A stretch of 64,000 nt of DNA from Marsupella aquatica (Eukaryota; Marchantiophyta), in assembly GCA_973895155.1 (NCBI GenBank), contig OZ316893.1, forward strand, positions 21,948,001 to 22,012,000, in the 5' to 3' direction. Positions 35,649-47,817 of the stretch are shown here, one piece after another. How positions within the stretch are numbered: position 1 is the first letter of the stretch; the number at the start of each line of letters is the position of its first letter. Under the pieces are notes generated by a model. It was not told the DNA's origin. It worked only from the letters and a program-made list of their open reading frames with translations, and did not search any database. Position numbers and translations under genes: made by a program.

Positions 35649-38600
35649 ATGGACAACCATTTTATCAACGACTCGAAGGGCAAAGATTATGCGTATGCTA
35701 ATATGTTCTCGAAGCCAGCGGTGTTGGAGACCTGCGCTGATTTGATGACGACGATGGTACCGATTTGGATGGCAATAGCGATCGGTCTCATCGTGGGCTG
35801 GTCATGGAAACCAAGATGGGTTAGCTTTTTCGTGCTGGGAATGAGGACCCGGCCACGTCTCGTTTGGAGTACACCGCCAGGATTCGGAGCTCGCCGTATA
35901 TGGCTCGCCTTGACTGCCATCACGGCTTTCCCGTTTCTGAAGGAGGTTTGGACCAGTTTCTACAACTGGATGTGGCCCGACACGATTTTGCAGGACGATG
36001 ATGTCCGACGTGAAGAAACAAGGTCAGTCTTGTACCGCTGGCCAGGGTCCAATTAGTTCACATGCTCTGTATTTTCCCCTCCACAAGCTTATCAGAGATC
36101 TGGGCGAATGACTGAGACCAAGCGCGGAAGATATCTTGTCATTAATTTATTACCACTAGCCTGTACGGGTTGCCTATGACTTTTTTTCACGGTAGTGCAT
36201 AGGAACGTAGCTCGTCCAATCGGCACAATTCTAGAACTCGGTTAGATAAGTTACCCACTGAAGTGGATGTGTGGAAATTGCTTACTGTTTCAGACCCTGA
36301 TTGGTGTGTATGCAATTAATTTTGTTTTGACAATTCCTCAGTTACTGCGACAGCTGAAGAAGACGTGTGGTGAATTTGGCACGAGACCTTGAAATTTTCT
36401 GACACTTGAGCTTTGGGTTTGTCAGTGATATCAGAAGTGCCAACGACTGGGCGCTGAAGGACGAGGACCTGGTCGGTTTCTGTAAGAAGGTGGAGGGTCA
36501 AGATGGAGGCGCGGAGTGGTATCCCCTGATGAATAGATCGACAGGTGGGATGGTCTACCAAGCGTGGCGCCGAGAACCCACGGTAAATACTGCCGTTCCT
36601 TCTCCCCGAAGAACATGTATGCCGGCTTCCGTCGGTCGATAAGAACTTGGGACGACGAACTTCATCGAGTCAATCTCTTCTGATTGTAGGTGCCGAATAA
36701 GTGTTCATGGAAAATAAAAGCAGAGGATGAATGAGGGGTCTTATTCTTTATTTCCGCGTTTATGGTCTGGCTTTCCTTCAAAAATCTAAATGTTGTAAGG
36801 GGCCCTTGTAGTTGTAACGAGGTGATTAGTTATCCAGAAATGGATCCTGGAGCCCGTGGCGGTGATGTGCCTTGCCTTTAAGTACTTACTATAGGTTTGT
36901 ATCATTCACTGCGTTTTGTACAGGACGGTGCAGGACCTGGTGAATACAAGAGTCGTACAGTGTTTGAAAATGTATCGGCTGAAGAGATGCGAGACTTTTT
37001 CTGGGATGACGATTTTCGACAGGAGTGGGATGACATGTTGATATCTTCAAAGACTTGGGAGGAATGTCCGCGGACGGGTGCCATGGTTGTACAATGGGTC
37101 CGAAAGGTTGCTCTCACATCTTTCATTGTCCATCTTTCATTCATTCATCCATCCATGTAGTTTTCTGTCCCAAATCTTTCATTCATTCACTCTGTTCTCA
37201 TGCATTCCCCTCTCATCGATTCTTCTCTCCCTCAATTATTAACTTGTTCTCGTTCATTCTCCCTGCAACTAATTATAAAGTGAGAATTATATAGTACATT
37301 GCGTTTCCAGGTCTCACAGATGACAGGAAGCTAGCCTGGCTCGGCTTGTCATTACTGGGACTGGGAAGTGGCCCAGCACTTTAAGATAATGTAGACTCCC
37401 ATTGCCGTGTTGTCTTATCCCGCCAAGATTTGTGTTCGATCGTGCTAAGTTGTCATCGTCATCCTGGAGCGGAGCATGCACGGGTCTCTAGGATTTCCCC
37501 TTTTATTTTCTAAGGCCACGTTCCTCGGTTCTCGTTCAATACTGATGTGCATTCCATACGTCTGCTGCATGCAGTTTCCAGTCTTCTGTAAGGATCGAGA
37601 GTATACGATCAGTCGCAGAATTTGGGCGGCTGGCACCTCGTATTATTGCCTGACTCAGGTATGTTCCGTTACGTTGGAGCAGGGATGATTGGGGATGTTT
37701 GGGACCTGTTTCATCTTTGGCCTGTTTTTTGAGTCACCACTGTAGTAGAGAATCTCAAATGAGATTCATGTGCATCAACTTTGCGATCGTTCATTTGGTC
37801 TTCGTCATGGGTTTCGCTAGAGTCGATCCAACTCTGGCTTTCTTTTTGTTTATTGGACTTGAACATGCTTCTGATTCTGTACATCTGTGTTTGCTTTTCA
37901 TATGTGAATCAACATTTGTTTCTGGTTACCTTCCACTTCAATTCGAGGCCTAACTTTCCCGCCCAATCAGACTGGTCATCGCAATGTCTGAGCTTGGTGC
38001 AAGAAAGAATAATGTGCTACAGAGCCAGTAGTTGAACCTTGTGCAAGATGTACATTGAGGAAGTTGTCCTTGCTGCAATGGTTGGAGAATGTAAACAGAT
38101 TTGCATTTCTTATTGCAGGCAGTAAATTATCCGAAAATACCAAGACAGGCTGCGCCAAGGAGGGTGGATAATTATTTCTCTAGCTGGTGCATCCGCCCAG
38201 GTACCCATCAAGTTCATCAGTCTCATAACCTTATCTTTTTTGTTCTGGAGACTCTGGATTGGATTTGGTGGATTCTAAAACCTACTTATGTGTGTGGCAT
38301 TAGGCTCTGTGGCGTGTGACGATCATGGGAGGATTGTGGGGGGATTCGCATTTGCTTATGCAGAGATAGTATTGTGAAGTATTTTGGTGTATTGTATTGA
38401 AAGGTGTGATGGGAATAAATCCTCTTTGGAGAGGATTTAGTTTCCGAAAGCAAAATGCCATGTGAGTCTTGCTTTTGAAGCTCCAGACGGATCTGTGGCG
38501 AAATTGTGAACACAGGTCTCCATGAGAAATTGTCAACATAGTTCTCCCTCATGGAGACCTGTGTTCGCAATTTGGTTCTCCATGAGGGAGACCTGTGCTG

Positions 38601-39114
38601 ACTCACAACGGACAGTGATGTACAATTGCTGAGTTGCTAATTGTGCCGTCGGTTTGTTTCGACAGTGGAAGCAGTCAACGGAAATCTCACCAGTTGTGAA
38701 GTTATGCTTTTCCATAACGAAGACATGGGGATACAGCGGGATCTTGCGAAACTTGGAATCAGGCAAGGCATGTGGGGATGTGTCAAGAAGATGGAACCTG
38801 GAATCAAGTTGTACCAGGCGAAACGGAAGCAGGGCACGGTCCTGTCGAAGAGTGCATTGTTTGCCAATGTTTATACCAAAGTTCCTTCCAATTTTGTTGA
38901 AACGTTGATATCACCTCCTTCTGAGCGTGATGACATAGCAATCGTACAATTACCAGAGCAGTCATCGAAATCTAGCTACATGCGGTGGCTTGTTGTAGGA
39001 GGAGCCGTTGCTTTGGCTTGTGGTGTTGATAAAGGAGCTGTTGGCAAAGTCCTTATTTTCGGAATGGCGCGGCGGTTTGGAAAAATTAGTCAGAGAAGGC
39101 GACGTGTAAGATAA
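35649..39114 (+). CDS. Membrane-anchored START-domain protein (At1g64720/At3g23080 type)
   Basis: Six exons with GT/AG borders and matching phases: 35649-36022, 36426-36582, 36924-37106, 37575-37658, 38119-38200 and 38666-39114 (TAA), giving 442 aa. The N-terminus has two hydrophobic segments, about residues 34-52 and 83-100. The START lipid-binding domain covers about 135-345. Its landmarks are MVYQAWRREPT, RTVFENVSAEEMRDFFWDD, WEECPRTGAMVVQWVRK, DREYTISRRIW, RRVDNYFSSWCIR, SCEVMLFHNEDMGI and KLGIRQGMWGCVKK. A third hydrophobic stretch lies at about 393-420, before a basic tail (SQRRRRVR). This layout matches a conserved plant family described as START/polyketide-cyclase lipid-transport proteins. 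Binding or moving a lipid at a membrane is the family expectation; the ligand is unknown. The ATG at 35649 is the first in frame. Confidence 0.9.
38510..38602. repeat. Inverted and direct repeats within START intron 5
   Basis: CAGGTCTCCATGAGAAATTG, then TTCTCCCTCATGGAGACCTG, then TTCTCCATGAGGGAGACCTG follow one another. They form overlapping direct and inverted copies around a CTCCATGAGG core and could fold in the pre-mRNA. Confidence 0.65.
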
Positions 39115-40714
39115 TAGGTGTTACAGGCATTAAGCGTGTAGTACAGAGTGAGTTTGAAACATAATTAGGCACAACCCAGTTCAAGTAGGGTTTTAAACGG
39201 GTTTGAAACCCCCCTGATTGGAAAAATTGTACTTGTAGTATTGGTCTGATTCATGCCAGTTTGGCCTCGTGTGTTTGACAGTGTTCCATTGTATCTCGTA
39301 GCAGTTGGTGGGATTTCAGGAAGACAGTGATTGGTTGTCATATATTTGGGCTTCACATTCCTGGTAATCACCAGTGGACGGGAGAATTTTAGTCATGAGA
39401 ATTTTGTAACAGTTTGAATAGCATATCAAATCATTTCGTACTCATCTTTTCGCCCTCTTTTCACGATTCTCTCCTGCTTGAATGGCGACCATTGTATCAG
39501 TTTGTACAAAGTCCGAGTCTTGGCCCTGTGTCTGCCTTTCGATCTAAACGGTTGTATCTATAGGTCACGATGACTACAGATCACAGTTCATTGAAGCTAC
39601 TCATTACGTGAATGGCCTTTAGTTTGATCTCTGGTGCTTCTGTACTCCTTCTATGATGACTACCGTGTCCAAACATTATCGGTGCCCGGCCTGCGCGTTA
39701 AGTTTGATAATCAGGACCCCGCTATGGCAGGTGCCTTTCCAGTTAGACTTGCTTATATTGTTACGCATGACACTGCTGGGGCGCTTTGTCGTTGGCTTGA
39801 GATACTCGTAACAAAACCGTCATAGATGCTGTTCCAATTGCTGTGAGCGCATTGAAGGCCATCAAGCCCGAGCAATTTGTCTCGGGGTCATCCTTATCTG
39901 CAATATTTCCATCACAAGAATGGATATAGTCAATACAAGGTCCAGTTTGGGTTACCCTTGCAATGCAGTGTAGCTGCCATCGCTCTACCAAAAACTGCTT
40001 TAGGTCCCATTGCTTCCTTCTTTAGGTCCAATTGCTTCCCAAAGCCTGCCCAGAATTGCAAAACCATCAGCATCAACGAAACACCCGCGTGTGGCCGCTG
40101 TGAATCCATTCCCATTTCTCCTTGTCTGATGGCTGGATGTGCGTCTTTATTGCAGTTTCGCTCTTCAACTGGCGAAGGAGCTGATGCAAATATAGGCAAC
40201 ATGCTCTCCCCCAAACACGGAACGTAGGGACTAATGGTCGTAACAACTAACTTCAGATAACCCTTCCCAGAAATTAAAAGCGAACTACATTGAAGACAGT
40301 GCCATTTAAGCAATCTGCAGATCAATATAACTACTAAAACCGCAGCCAGTTTTGTATGGTTTGAGTTGTTTCACCAAAAACCAGGGGCCGAAAACTTAGT
40401 GGATGCTAACCTCTAGTTTTCAAAAGATAGGAGCAAGTTTATAAAAATTATAAAAATGTTCCCATTCCAAGGAAAAGATAGGAGCAAGTAACAGTGATGT
40501 AGTGAGTACCCAGGAACCCAATTGCGTTGGTGCCTACTAGCCAGATTAGTGATGCCTACTAGCCTGATTACCCTTCCTTGAACCTAAACAAAGATGAGGA
40601 GAGAAAAACCTTGCAACAAAAGGATTGTATGCTATTTTTTGTTTTTCTTTGCCCTTCCTTGTGTTTTGTCTGCACCACCACTTTCAATTATGTACTCAAC
40701 TAGCATCGCAATCT
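39115..40714. other. Intergenic after the START gene
   Basis: The start is presumably 3' UTR. Overlapping frames at 39761-39991 and 39930-40325 (-) might be a broken gene, as they contain plausible protein-like stretches, but I recognise no family. Nothing else is supported. Confidence 0.3.
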
Positions 40715-40945
40715 AGAGGCTTCACTCTAGACAATAGGCCCAAAGAGTAGCTTTCTGATTGTGCTTTATAAGGTAGATGGAAGAGACTTGGTTCAGAGGC
40801 TTCACACTAGACAATAGGCCTAACGAGTAGCTTCTGCTTGCAATTTATTAGTTAGATATCGGCGGCTAGCCCCACACTAGACAATAGGCCTAAAGAGTAG
40901 CTTTTGCTTGCAATTTATTAAATAGATATCAGGGGCTCGCCCGGT
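40715..40945 (+). repeat. Three-unit 70-80-bp tandem repeat
   Basis: CTAGACAATAGGCC occurs at 40727, 40807 and 40877. Each is followed by AAAGAGTAGCTT or AACGAGTAGCTT and a TTGCAATTTATTA or related stretch. Units 2 and 3 are the most alike. Confidence 0.8.
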
Positions 40946-41042
40946 CAGGGAGGAGTTTCCATCTCTTTGTGGCTTGTTGCTCGGTTTGCTGCTTGTCTGT
41001 GGTAGTTTGAAGAGCATAATTACTGGGAAACAGCTTCCACGT

Positions 41043-41569
41043 ATGTTATCCATTATATCCGGCATAGGCTCTTTACTATCACCCCTTGAATTACCAAACA
41101 GATCAGTACTAGAAACCAAACATGCCATTATATCTGTCAATCGGACATTTTGTCCCCTTCTCTAAATTTGATCATCTGAATCAAGTAGATCTTCACAGTC
41201 CAATTGGACCACTGATAGACACACAAGTGTATTTACTGAGCGTCGAAGAGATTTTGCTGATTGTGCTTTCCAGCTGTAGAGTGAGTGCCACGGGTACGCG
41301 CATCCTCCTTTGTTTGAATTATTTTCTCACCATGCGCGCCACCCTCTATTCTCAACGGGTTTGCAGCGCATTGGATTGTATAATGCTCAACTCTGAGCAG
41401 TGAATCAAGCAAAAAGAAATCATTATTCATTCTATCTGAATCTATTTGTGTGTACACGCCAGCTATCTCTTTGTTCACATCTAGTGCTCATTTGTGCTTT
41501 AGCTCGCATAGTTGATAATATCCGGCATAGGCTCTCTACCATCACCCCTTGAATTACCAAATAGATCAA
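41043..41569 (+). repeat. Pair of ~60-bp direct repeats about 465 bp apart
   Basis: ATATCCGGCATAGGCTCT followed by ATCACCCCTTGAATTACC occurs at about 41053-41097 and 41518-41562. The sequence between has no supported gene and no LTR-like terminal TG/CA that I could confirm. Confidence 0.6.
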
Positions 41570-43180
41570 ACAAAAAAGATATGCCTGCACATAGAAAGAC
41601 ACAGAAATTGCCCAAATTGCCAAAGAAAGAGAATGAACGAAGACACTTGTTACATAAATCTTTATTTACCATGAGTGATCTTTAAAACGTTTCTCCTGTA
41701 CAGGGAAAACTGTACAGAGCAAAGCAAAAATGAAGTTCAAATAGTTTCTCAGCAGCTCGCATAGGCGCATCGATCACTACACAAAAGACAGGGAAACTTC
41801 TTCCCTCTACTCTGCCACAAAACAGCCCTTGGGTCTAAATTTCATGGTTAGACTAGTACGATCTGGTTTCACGTCACACACCCCGGAATCCGAGGCCGGC
41901 CAGATGGAAAGAGGACTGCAGACCAAGACACTGAATGAAATGTCATAAACATATGTTCATGATGTGTGAGATCGAGATCCATTTAGATCTGGGCTGAATA
42001 ATTGACTCCTACAACAGGATTAGCATAAATTAATATATCCCCAAGAAATGATCGAAACCTCGGGTTTAATTGAGACTAGCTATATGCTTGGCTAGATCCA
42101 TAGAGACTAAGAACGACGCACAGCTAGGGCTAGGCGCAGAGTGAAAATAGGGGTTCTCTTTAGTGTAGATTGCTAAGAGGGAACAAGGAAACTCTGTGAG
42201 AGAATTTTCAGACGGTCTGAATTAATTAATGGATTCTATTTACAAGAAGTCCAGATTTTTATGCGCTGGTAGTATGACTGTGAACGCTCCGGGAACGGTA
42301 TTTTATTCGTGCATTATAATGATTTCCAAGCTGCTGTCTCAGTTACCCTTGCTGTATCTTCGATCTGCTGGTTCTTATGTAGTCAGTTAGATACTTGGTT
42401 CATCCCGCAGGTATCAGACCTCGATCTCCAGAATGCACACACTCTTCCGCAGGATTCCGAGAGGCTGGAGCCTATTGCAGCCCTATATATATATATATTT
42501 ATATATTTCGACAGGTTTGTGTTAGGCAGGTTTTATCTAGCCACCATACTTTATTGCAAACTAGCTTATTGGCTTTCAATAAAGAAATATATTCCTGCCA
42601 CACCTCATTACTTATATATTTAAAGTGCTGTTCCAAGGAAGCATTTGGTTAATATTTGATTACACATGATGACATGATGAGGTTGTTTTGAATAGCATCG
42701 ATGTTATATTTTACATCTTCAACGAGTCATTAACGAATACGAATCTCTGATCAAGCATTAGGCCGGCGCATGTCCCCCTCAGATAACTTCCCAAAAAACG
42801 TAAACATGCCGGCAGAAGGCGTTACTAAGGCACTGGCGGGTGTTGTTTTCGACATTTAAATCAGCATCTTAGTCTGTAGAGTTCCTCTTTCCATCGGGTT
42901 GGCCTCCGATTAGTGATAGACGCACCTATGCGTGCTGTTGAGAAACAATTTGAATCCTAGCTTGGCACCTGAGGTACTAATGTTTAATTTTCATCCGTTC
43001 TACAAACAAACAAAAGATGTTTCCATATGATCGATTGATCCTTGACACTGGAAGAAAAGAGCCGTCTCGGAAGATCAAACAAAAGTGTTCAATTTATTGG
43101 GAAATGAGGCATGCCAAAATATATATATCAATTGGTGAGGCAATGATGTATTCCACCATATATGCGCGCGTTGCTCAAAG

Positions 43181-44425
43181 TTAAATTGAACAGAGCAACT
43201 GATAGGTTACACTGTGTCCAGGCACTGCCTTGGGACTTAGAGGAGGCCATTCTACTATCATCTCCCGGTTGATCTGTTTGTTGTTCTGACCAAACCCTTT
43301 TGTATGTAGCAGGTGTTCTTCAGAATTCAAGAAACTATAATCTGTTCTTACTATTGCTAAAAGCTCCTTTGCCACAGAAAGGACGCTTCTAACATTGTGC
43401 CCATGTTGCAACCGTCCTTGATTATTAGTAAAGGAACAGGATTGAACAAGTGACCATGACTGATTTTGTGTATTATACATATAAACGCTAATAGGAGTCA
43501 TATGATAGAAATTTCCTTGGACAGCGAAGGATGCTCCAAAATCGCCTCCCACACGAAAGTCAATCCCCAAAGGCTCCATCAACCTCCACTCATCCTTGCC
43601 AGGGTGATAGATCTTCACAGACTTGAGCGGATTCTCAAGGATATTGTGAATCTGGTTTGGATCATCAATTTCTCTATCAGTGGAGTCACGAATGATCGAG
43701 CCCTGGACAAAAAGCTCCTCCCCAACTGTCACAACCTGATGAAAAGCATGGAATTTCGATACCATGGGCTTTGTGGGAGACCAGCAATCAGCTTTAGGGT
43801 CATAAACTTCTGCTCCGCATATAAGTTTACAATTGGACGCACCCCCAAAAACATAAATCTTCCCATTCATGACACCAGCACCAAAATCTTGTCTTGCTTC
43901 TCCCATTTGTGCACATTCCTTCCATTTCTTTGCTTCTACCAAATCCATCATGTATACGTTCCTCCTCCCATGTGATCGGCTCATCTCTCTAACCTCGTGC
44001 AGTTTGTTAGAACGTGCTCCTCCCACAACATATATCTTGCAATCCATTGAGACAACTTGGCAACGATGTGGAAAGCCTTTCCGAATGCCAGGGATTGGAG
44101 GAAGTTCGAACCAAGTTTTATGTATCATGGAGTACAGCCAAATTGTGGTCCTATTGTCAGCAACACCTTTTGCATGTCCATTAAATGTCCGCAGAAAAAC
44201 AGCAAAACTCTTTTCAGAGTTACTACGAACTCTCGCATCCTCGACAAGATGACCTCGAATAGCCTTCTCCCAAATACTGCTTGTCAAAGAGAGCTCGGAA
44301 ATTTCAGAAAGCGACAGCTGTGGAGTAATCTCGTGCAGGGTGATGTCATTGGGGATGCCTGGTAGCAGTTCTTCCTCTAGGTCCTCGTAGCTCATTGGTG
44401 GCGTCAATTGCAACCTCCCGGCCAT
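43181..44425 (-). CDS. F-box/kelch-repeat protein, intact copy 1
   Basis: A single-exon 414-aa protein. Residues about 18-58 form an F-box (LLPGIPNDITLHEITPQL, then WEKAIRGH), the module that binds SKP1 in SCF ubiquitin ligases. Kelch-type repeats follow: one centred on IYVVGG (131-136), a second on IYVFGG with AEVYDPKADCW (190-215), a degenerate third (LFVQGS), and a fourth around VKIYHPGKDEWRLMEPLG. Kelch blades usually bind the substrate, so it is expected to be a substrate adaptor; the target is unknown. The length is typical of plant F-box/kelch proteins. It is the only one of four copies here whose F-box and kelch parts share one frame. A TATA box and a G-box lie upstream. Confidence 0.9.
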   Translation of the reverse strand: MAGRLQLTPPMSYEDLEEELLPGIPNDITLHEITPQLSLSEISELSLTSSIWEKAIRGHLVEDARVRSNSEKSFAVFLRTFNGHAKGVADNRTTIWLYSMIHKTWFELPPIPGIRKGFPHRCQVVSMDCKIYVVGGARSNKLHEVREMSRSHGRRNVYMMDLVEAKKWKECAQMGEARQDFGAGVMNGKIYVFGGASNCKLICGAEVYDPKADCWSPTKPMVSKFHAFHQVVTVGEELFVQGSIIRDSTDREIDDPNQIHNILENPLKSVKIYHPGKDEWRLMEPLGIDFRVGGDFGASFAVQGNFYHMTPISVYMYNTQNQSWSLVQSCSFTNNQGRLQHGHNVRSVLSVAKELLAIVRTDYSFLNSEEHLLHTKGFGQNNKQINREMIVEWPPLSPKAVPGHSVTYQLLCSI

Positions 44426-44706
44426 TGATTACGTACAGCCTTCCCACTGCCCCCGCCCGACCACTGCTTGGGTTTGCACAAGAAAAATACTCAGAAATCC
44501 AGATTACACCTAGCTATAACGAGAATGCCTTAGCTAGAAGCCCGAGGAGTTGATGGTTAGCTCGCTTCAACTTGTGAGGACTCTAAACATAATTCAGGAC
44601 TAGAGGACAGCAAGGGATCGATGTTGCTTGCGCCAGGTGGGTAACTCGTCTACACGGAGCACTGCGACTGATGATCGAATGAACATTGTTCAACTAGTAG
44701 AAGCCC

Positions 44707-44714
44707 CTTATATA
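44707..44714 (-). promoter_or_regulatory. TATA box, kelch copy 1
   Basis: TATATAAG on the - strand, about 280 bp upstream of the ATG, inside the phrase CCGGTATATAAGGGGCTTC that is retained in all four copies. Confidence 0.7.
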
Positions 44715-44737
44715 CCGGATGCTACAGCAGGATCAAG

Positions 44738-44743
44738 CACGTG
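44738..44743 (-). promoter_or_regulatory. G-box CACGTG, kelch copy 1
   Basis: CACGTG about 25 bp upstream of the TATA box, at the same spacing in the other copies. G-boxes bind plant bZIP and bHLH factors; use here is inferred from conservation. Confidence 0.55.
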
Positions 44744-46330
44744 AGATGGAACAATGAGTGATTGACAAACTACTCAATCTCCACATGCAAATGACTGATC
44801 ATTCTTGCTGCTTATGCTTTCAAGGACTGACCATGACTGATGAAACCATGCACTACCGACTACAGACAAACCTTATGTATAACCTTATGTATATATGACG
44901 TCCCATTATCATTTTGGTGATTGAGGGGTACAAAATTCATTTGAAGGACTACTCAAAAACCTTTTTTTCCTCCTTTATTTTTGTTTGGGAAATAGCATGT
45001 CCAGAACTATTAATACCGTTCTGCTGTAATAGTTATATGGCGGAAACCTTTCCTGCTATCTTGTCTTATTTGAGTTACTTAAAGAGAATTTTTATGTCAA
45101 CCTGGTCTACACCATGTGTATGCTTTGTATTATTATTTTGAATTTGAAAATTACTTTCTCCTCGTTCAACTTTTCAATTGCTCTTATTCAAGAGGACATG
45201 CTTGCCAGTATATTTCATTTCTAATTTCATGAGACCTTACAAGGTTTTTCTTAACATATTTTTTGTATGGATTGCCTAATTATTAAATTCTTCTTACTCT
45301 AGATGGTGTGCTAGTCCTTGTATTCATATATTTCTGATTTTGTTCCACCTATTCTGTTTTTCTTAACATTCTATTTCTATACAGTAATTAATTAAGGGAG
45401 CTCCTCAATGCTGAGATTATTGCTCTCCTCTCCACTGGACAACGAATCAAGTTAAAGTGTTTAAATATATATCTCCATTGCTTAGAAGGTTTGAGTGTTT
45501 GTGGGTTTTAGATGAATAGGTGTCACTAACCAGAGAGCCCCGCAGAAAATAGCCCAAGACTAAGAAGTCACACTTACGATTGGATAATAAAGTACTATAT
45601 ACCTACTATAGCAAGTTCCTATTAGCCACGACTTAGAAATGTATCCTTTCAGCGTTGGGGCCAGCTATCTTTTTGTGGACAACTATTCACCATGAACCTA
45701 CAATAAGGCTAATCTTTGGAGAAATCCCTGCCATCGGCTGCCATTGAATCCATGGTGCAGAGAGGGTTTGCCAAAAAACCCAGTGTACAGTCACCGAATC
45801 TACTAGCTAGACAACTGACCATCCATACTAATAACTAAGCTGAATGTCTTTCCTTGCTGTAGAATCTTGCCTCATTTTAAAGCTATTCGCCACCTATGGA
45901 AAAAAAATCAAACAAGATAAAATGGCTGGTTGGGGTTGCTTTTAGTTGGCCATGATAGGGACTTACAATAGATTAAAAAATGTCAAGTTTTATAGAATCA
46001 ATAAGAAAAGGGGGACAGAAAGGTCCACTCAGTCGCCTCCTCTTTTCTCATCTTTTTGTGGTGGTGGTGGTGGTGGGGTCAAGGGGGAAAGGGGGTGTTG
46101 GGGGGAGGGAAACCAGACCCCACACAGAACAAGAAAGGGGGTACCAAATGGCCCACTCAAACCCCTTTTTTTCTCCCTTTTCTTTGAAGAGAGGAAAGGG
46201 AAACCAAGCCTGAGGAGAATGGCCGCGCACCTGGCAGGATGGCTAGGGTGTGAGAAAACCCTTAGATTTTATAGTTTGAGAAAGAGGGGGACCAAACAAT
46301 CCATCATACCCTTACTGTAGTTTCCCTCCT

Positions 46331-47152
46331 TATTTTTTGTTTGGGGGAATCAAATCAAAATCAAACCAGAGCAAAGCAGAACGAGAAGAGGGTAAAAAAC
46401 GGCAGGATGGCTAGGGTGAGAGAAAACCCTTACATTTGATCATATGAGAAACAGGGACAAAATGGTCCAGTTTTGAAACACCTTCTTTATCCTATTTTAA
46501 ATCGGGGCAGACTGGTGACAGCCCAAAATGATTAGCCCTAAATCACCTCACACAGCTAAGTTACAAATCTGAGGCCGGGTGAGTTAACAAGGAGCTCTCT
46601 ACCAACCTGAAGCAGCTCCCTCAGCCGTGGAGCTGTCTGGTTTGGAATTCTTGGTGACTTATGATGAAGCACCTCCGGAAATCCTAGCGTGTCTTCTAAA
46701 TGTGAGTCCCTGAAGCAGTGTCTGAATGTTAAGTCACCCTTGATTGACCACTCTATGGAAAACTTTAGTGAGCCTGACCAGAATGGTTGTGCACTTGGTA
46801 AAATAGCTGGCTTGGGCAAGGTAAACCCTTATATCTTATAGCTGGGATTTACTAGATTGCCATTAATCTGTGACATAATATGTACCTTGCCACCCCACTT
46901 GCCACGTGTTTGTTTTCTATTTATCACAATGTCCGTTTTTCATTAGCGGGGTAAGAAAATTAAGCCAGCTTAGCTCCCTCTCATGCAATGACAATCAGCA
47001 CCCCCAGTGTTGCAATTGTATGGCTCCGATCTCCTTCAATGTGACTTTGATCACCCAAGGGACGAGGAGTGGGTTGGCTTCACTTGCCCTGCCTATGTCC
47101 ATCCTAGGCATGACCTCTGTTCAGACTGCATATTAACATCTCCCACGGCATG
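46331..47152. other. Intergenic between block 1 and the MITE cluster
   Basis: Contains degraded protein-like frames at 46556-46819 (-) and about 47007-47140 (+, with DFDHPRDEEWVGFTCPAYV). I cannot assign them. A second GGCAGGATGGCTAGGGTGAG phrase near 46402 echoes the block edge. Confidence 0.3.
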
Positions 47153-47160
47153 GCTTCTCC

Positions 47161-47636
47161 CCCGGGTAAACAAATCTTGTATAATAGGCAGGGGTCTACA
47201 TTTTCATATGGACTAAAAAGTTGGCTATACAAAATAATTAAAATTTGAAAAACACCTGGATTTTCCACTTTAAAAATTTTTCAAGTCATATAAAAGGTTT
47301 GGTTTTCTTCTTTTTCCATATGAAATTTACAAATATTCCTACACGTCTTGTAATTTTTATTTAAAAGATAATTATTTAAAATTTTAATCAAAATCCTGAA
47401 AAGCTGGCTAGTTTGGATGTAGACCTCTGTATAAAAAAAACCCATATAATTTGGTTTTGATAAACTTTTTCTACATCAAAACATGTTTGGTTTTTTCTAA
47501 GTTACATTTTTGGATTCCTTGAGTTGAGGGGTACACTACTTTAGACTAAAATGAAATCTAAGATGGTCAATTGGATATAAGGTTATTGTAAGGAATTAAA
47601 AACTTCCCTTATAAAAAGGGGAGTTGCATACCCGGG
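47161..47636 (+). mobile_element. MITE family C, solo copy (8-bp TSD)
   Basis: A 476-bp AT-rich non-coding element that starts CCCGGGTAAAC and ends GTTGCATACCCGGG. The flanks are GCTTCTCC (47153-47160) and GCCTCTCC (47637-47644), an 8-bp duplication with one mismatch. Homologous over its whole length to the nested pair just downstream. Confidence 0.88.
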
Positions 47637-47817
47637 GCCTCTCCCTGCGCAACAAATGAGAGGCCATGTGCACAGGACATGTTGCGAGACATACTGAGGC
47701 AGAGGTTGTAGGCAAGGGTGGTCAATCAAAGTAACTTTGAAGGAGATTGGGCCTGACAGGCACTTGCAACACTAAGTGCAATGACAGCCATTGGATGCAA
47801 AGGACTAAGGTGTGACT

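Larger units (their letters stand above)
42250..46330 (-). repeat. Segmental duplication block 1 (contains intact kelch gene)
   Basis: A block of about 4.1 kb. Its 3' flank, gene and proximal promoter recur at 50478-53420 (block 2). A shorter part recurs at 56783-59200 (block 3), and nearly all recurs inverted at 59225-63405 (block 4). The left limit matches the phrase GTCCAGATTTTTATGCGC, shared with block 2. The right limit matches the inverted block-4 phrase around CTGGCAGGATGGCTAGGGTG. Confidence 0.8.

Noticed and set aside
39761-40325. Overlapping - strand frames that look faintly protein-like
   Set aside because: I could not match them to any family, and the frames are broken, so no product is claimed.
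41043-41569. Possible small LTR retrotransposon from the pair of direct repeats
   Set aside because: No TG/CA ends, primer-binding site, polypurine tract or coding sequence was found.
43466-44365. Plus-strand frames of 100-170 codons opposite the kelch gene
   Set aside because: They are antisense shadows of the F-box/kelch coding sequence and recur in every copy for that reason.
46556-47140. Protein-like fragments on both strands between block 1 and the MITEs
   Set aside because: Too short and unassignable; not listed as genes.
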